A DNA stretch of 64,000 nucleotides from Vanessa cardui (lineage: Eukaryota; Arthropoda; Insecta; Lepidoptera; Nymphalidae): contig NC_061139.1 in NCBI RefSeq assembly GCF_905220365.1, positions 13,415,001 through 13,479,000 of the forward strand, in the 5' to 3' direction. Each line of letters begins with the position of its first letter. Positions within the stretch are counted from its first letter, which is position 1. The notes beneath the pieces are model-generated. The model was not told where the DNA came from, ran no database searches, and worked only from the letters and a program-made list of their open reading frames with translations. The position numbers were made by a program, and so were the translations under genes. This document shows, piece by piece, positions 61,401 to 64,000 of this stretch.

Positions 61401-63892
61401 ATCGTCGGCTATCGATTCGCCTCGGACGAGTAAAGCAGACTCATTTTTTCACCGCTTTTTATTTTCAGTAGTTGTTTTATAAACGTCGTGTTACGTATTT
61501 TTAACAGATAGTCGCTGCTCAGATACGAGCAACTTTATCTCCATATGTTATACGATGCAGTCTTATTATCGAATGACCTATTTTTATCTAGAAATTCACA
61601 GCAAGAAGTATTATCTTATCGTCATTCAGATCATTTTATAAATATTCATAATATTTTTATGTCGTGAAATTTACAAAAAGACCTAATTATTATATACAAA
61701 TTGTAATCTCTTATATTGTAATTTTTTTAATTGATAAGAAACCGCCCGATTATGAAATTAATAATAACTATGAAGGATCTCGACAGTCGGTCGACGCGTT
61801 AACTCTGATAGCTTTGAGCTATTATTAGGCGTCACAGAATCGATATCTCCGTAGCCGTGGCTCGCGGCATGCGAGTGCCGGAGCCGCTCGAGCCTGACTT
61901 GACAAACAACGCAGCACACAAACACACGTTTTTATATTTAATAGATTATCCTCATTGATATTTTATTTTTGTCATATAGGTAAGTCGAGTAACACTATAG
62001 TATTACTATAATACTATATTAAAACATTCTGTTCTGGCGTACACGCCCCCTGGAGTTTCACGGACTCACTCATCCTTCAAATCAGTATATTAGCGTGGGG
62101 GCAGAATATCTGTCTAGAAGGAGATACCTACTTTACTATAGTTACTTAAAAATAATTATTATTTAAACAAGAGCTACTATATCAAAATTTCGCTATATAA
62201 ATGTAAGCTTAAATTATTTATACATACATATATATAATATATATAATCTCCCTAAATTCGACGTCTATTGTTTTTGTAGGGGATAAAGTTGACGACGCAC
62301 TTCGAGCATGTTTATTCCCTCCGCAGTGAGTTACGGGAAAGCCTAGGATTTAGTGCAATTCTTTTTTAGTGTCGCCGTGAACGGTATGCCTTATGGAGCC
62401 GTAAAACTAAATTACGGCGCGCCGCCCGGAGAGATGTTTCCCGAAATAATAATATTAACCCACGGATACGGAAGCTGCGTGTTCACATGCGCCCACGTCG
62501 CAGGCGCAGGACCTTCGGATATTATAAATAATTAAGAAATTAAATCAAAACGAGTTCTTGGTGTTACAAAGTAAACGGTTACAAAGTATGTTTTGTAGCA
62601 ATCAGTTGCATCGACGAGGTTCGTTGAAGGGATACCTATCCCTCAACTCTGCGTCTCGAGTCATTCCAGTGTACGCTACGGCAGGTTGGCTAGCAGAAGT
62701 GAAGGACATGCTCACTCGTTACACGAACGCGCGGCGCCGCAGGCCACGCTTTACGCATTCGTCATCCGGCGGACCCTCGCAGATTAATTGAATAGATACC
62801 TGTCGCGAGCTCCCTTATAATTTTATTAATATCCGCTCCGAGTCGCGCGTTATGGCCGTTTTACGGCAGTTTTTAAAAAGCTCTTAACTTTACAACATTC
62901 TCAAAACTTAGGCGATAAATTCGCACTTCCATAAAAGGCACCGAGTTAACTCGGAGGGTGGCGGGTGTGAGGAGCGCGGGGCCGGGAGGGACGTAGTAAA
63001 AGTGACGCGATGCGATCTTGAGATTCCGCCCGGAATGCAGGAATCAGCTTTTTATCGTAAATTGGCATCATTTTTACGAGCGCGGCGCTCATCCTCGGGA
63101 TTGGCAAATTTGAATTTGGGGCATAATTTTAGAGCGCGGGATGTCCCCTGGTGGCATACAAATGGCTCGTTTTAATTGCCCCTCGAACGCGCGACCGGGG
63201 AGCCCGCGCCGCGCACTCATTATGCATATGTCACACACTCGCTCTCCCGGCCAGAGGATTACCCTTCTCGGATTATGAGAGTGTCGTTCATTATTCCTAA
63301 TTTCGAGTTTATTACTAGAAGAAACGTATTAAATTCAAAACACAAAGAAACGAGTCACAATGTATAAGAATAATGAGAGCATAGGCGTTTCGTTGAGTGG
63401 CATAAGTATCGCTTCGAACGGTGGTGGCAAATAAGTGCTACTGCAAGTAACATCTGCACGCTGCAGCCGTTTGCGTGAGCACAATGCGCAGCACGAGAGA
63501 ATAACCCTTCCGCCAGCCCGCGCGTGCTGTTGACGAGCGACGCTATTGTGCCGAGAGCACATGTCACGCCGGCACCGTGTCGCACCTACGGGGCTAACGA
63601 GCCGCTAGGTCGAATCTCACCCGCACCCGACACGACAATGCAACAATGCAAACGCATAATCGATAAATAATTTCACAATCGCCGTTCGACGGCGTTTGTT
63701 GAATAATACTAATTGTATTTATACGGCCGACATAATTACGAAATGAAAAATCGTTGCTACTTCGCACCGGCCCCGCCGTCACCTCAGGCCGACAGGAGGC
63801 GAGAACATTCATAACAAAAAGGCAACGGGTGACAAACGACACCGCGAATACAGAGCGACGGGCCGCAGTACCGCCGACTCACTCACGGGAAC
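61401..63892. other. Intergenic sequence with a long GC-rich block
   Basis: The first 1.4 kb is A+T-rich. About 62820-63260 and 63440-63600 are GC-rich, with multiple frames open and none recognisable. The motif CCCCTGGTGGCA at 63145-63156 resembles part of a CTCF core. No exon is identified. Confidence 0.5.
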
Positions 63893-63900
63893 TTTCGCTC

Positions 63901-63968
63901 CAGTGGCGGATTTACCAATAGGCTAAGTACGCTGGAGCCTAGGGCGGCAGATATAGAGGGGCGGCAGA
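63901..63968 (+). mobile_element. Short hAT-like insertion flanked by an 8 bp direct repeat
   Basis: The 68 bp segment opens with CAGTGGCGGATTTACCAATA, which from memory matches the terminus of hAT-type DNA transposons in insects, and continues with GAGCCTAGGGCGGCAG. It is flanked by an exact 8 bp repeat, TTTCGCTC (63893-63900 and 63969-63976), the target-site size of hAT elements. The right end (GGGGCGGCAGA) is not a clear inverted copy of the left, so this may be an internally deleted remnant. The alternative is that the element continues beyond the window and the second repeat is coincidental. Confidence 0.55.
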
Positions 63969-64000
63969 TTTCGCTCAAATTGTCTTTATTTTACAGTAGT

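Noticed and set aside
1..64000. CRISPR arrays, operons or prokaryotic promoters
   Set aside because: No regularly spaced repeats or operon-like gene runs exist, and spliced genes and SINEs show this is eukaryotic DNA.

Overview
This 64 kb window is eukaryotic nuclear DNA, most likely from a lepidopteran (moth or butterfly). Three things point there. It is A+T-rich and gene-poor. Its repeats have the look of lepidopteran families: a tRNA-derived SINE with pol III boxes A and B, jockey-like LINE tails ending in (TTTTGA)n, and the '...CCCGGCTTCGC...' / '...GCGAAGC...CTAGT' repeats. Its two genes are split by short, regular GT-AG introns. A nymphalid butterfly is possible from the SINE type, but that is recollection of repeat style and was not searched.

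Only two protein genes can be supported, and both lie on the minus strand. Gene 1 (6672 down to 5878, two exons) and gene 2 (61060 down to 56647, three exons) each encode an N-terminal MADF domain and a C-terminal BESS motif, the layout of insect Adf1-like DNA-binding regulators. Joining the exons at canonical GT-AG sites gives 232 and 300 codons. Both genes carry a phase-1 intron at the same place in the MADF domain, splitting a valine codon seven residues before the conserved tryptophan, so they look like related family members. GC-rich sequence lies upstream of each start codon, and AATAAA signals lie downstream of each stop.

The roughly 50 kb between the genes holds no exon I can recognise. 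It contains a mosaic of 5'-truncated or decayed retroelements: a jockey-like reverse transcriptase remnant at 21169-22193 with another copy at 42283-42690, at least nine copies or fragments of one tRNA-derived SINE, two further SINE types, and decayed LINE 3' ends. Scattered through it are GC-rich blocks of 100-350 bp in an A+T-rich background, which are candidates for regulatory elements.

Four near-perfect inverted repeats of 16-24 bp with 2-7 nt loops stand out (1589, 8375, 8577, 39451). At the right edge a 68 bp insertion with a hAT-like end is flanked by an exact 8 bp direct repeat. I found no rRNA gene, convincing tRNA gene, CRISPR array or prokaryotic feature, and no clear new multi-gene system.
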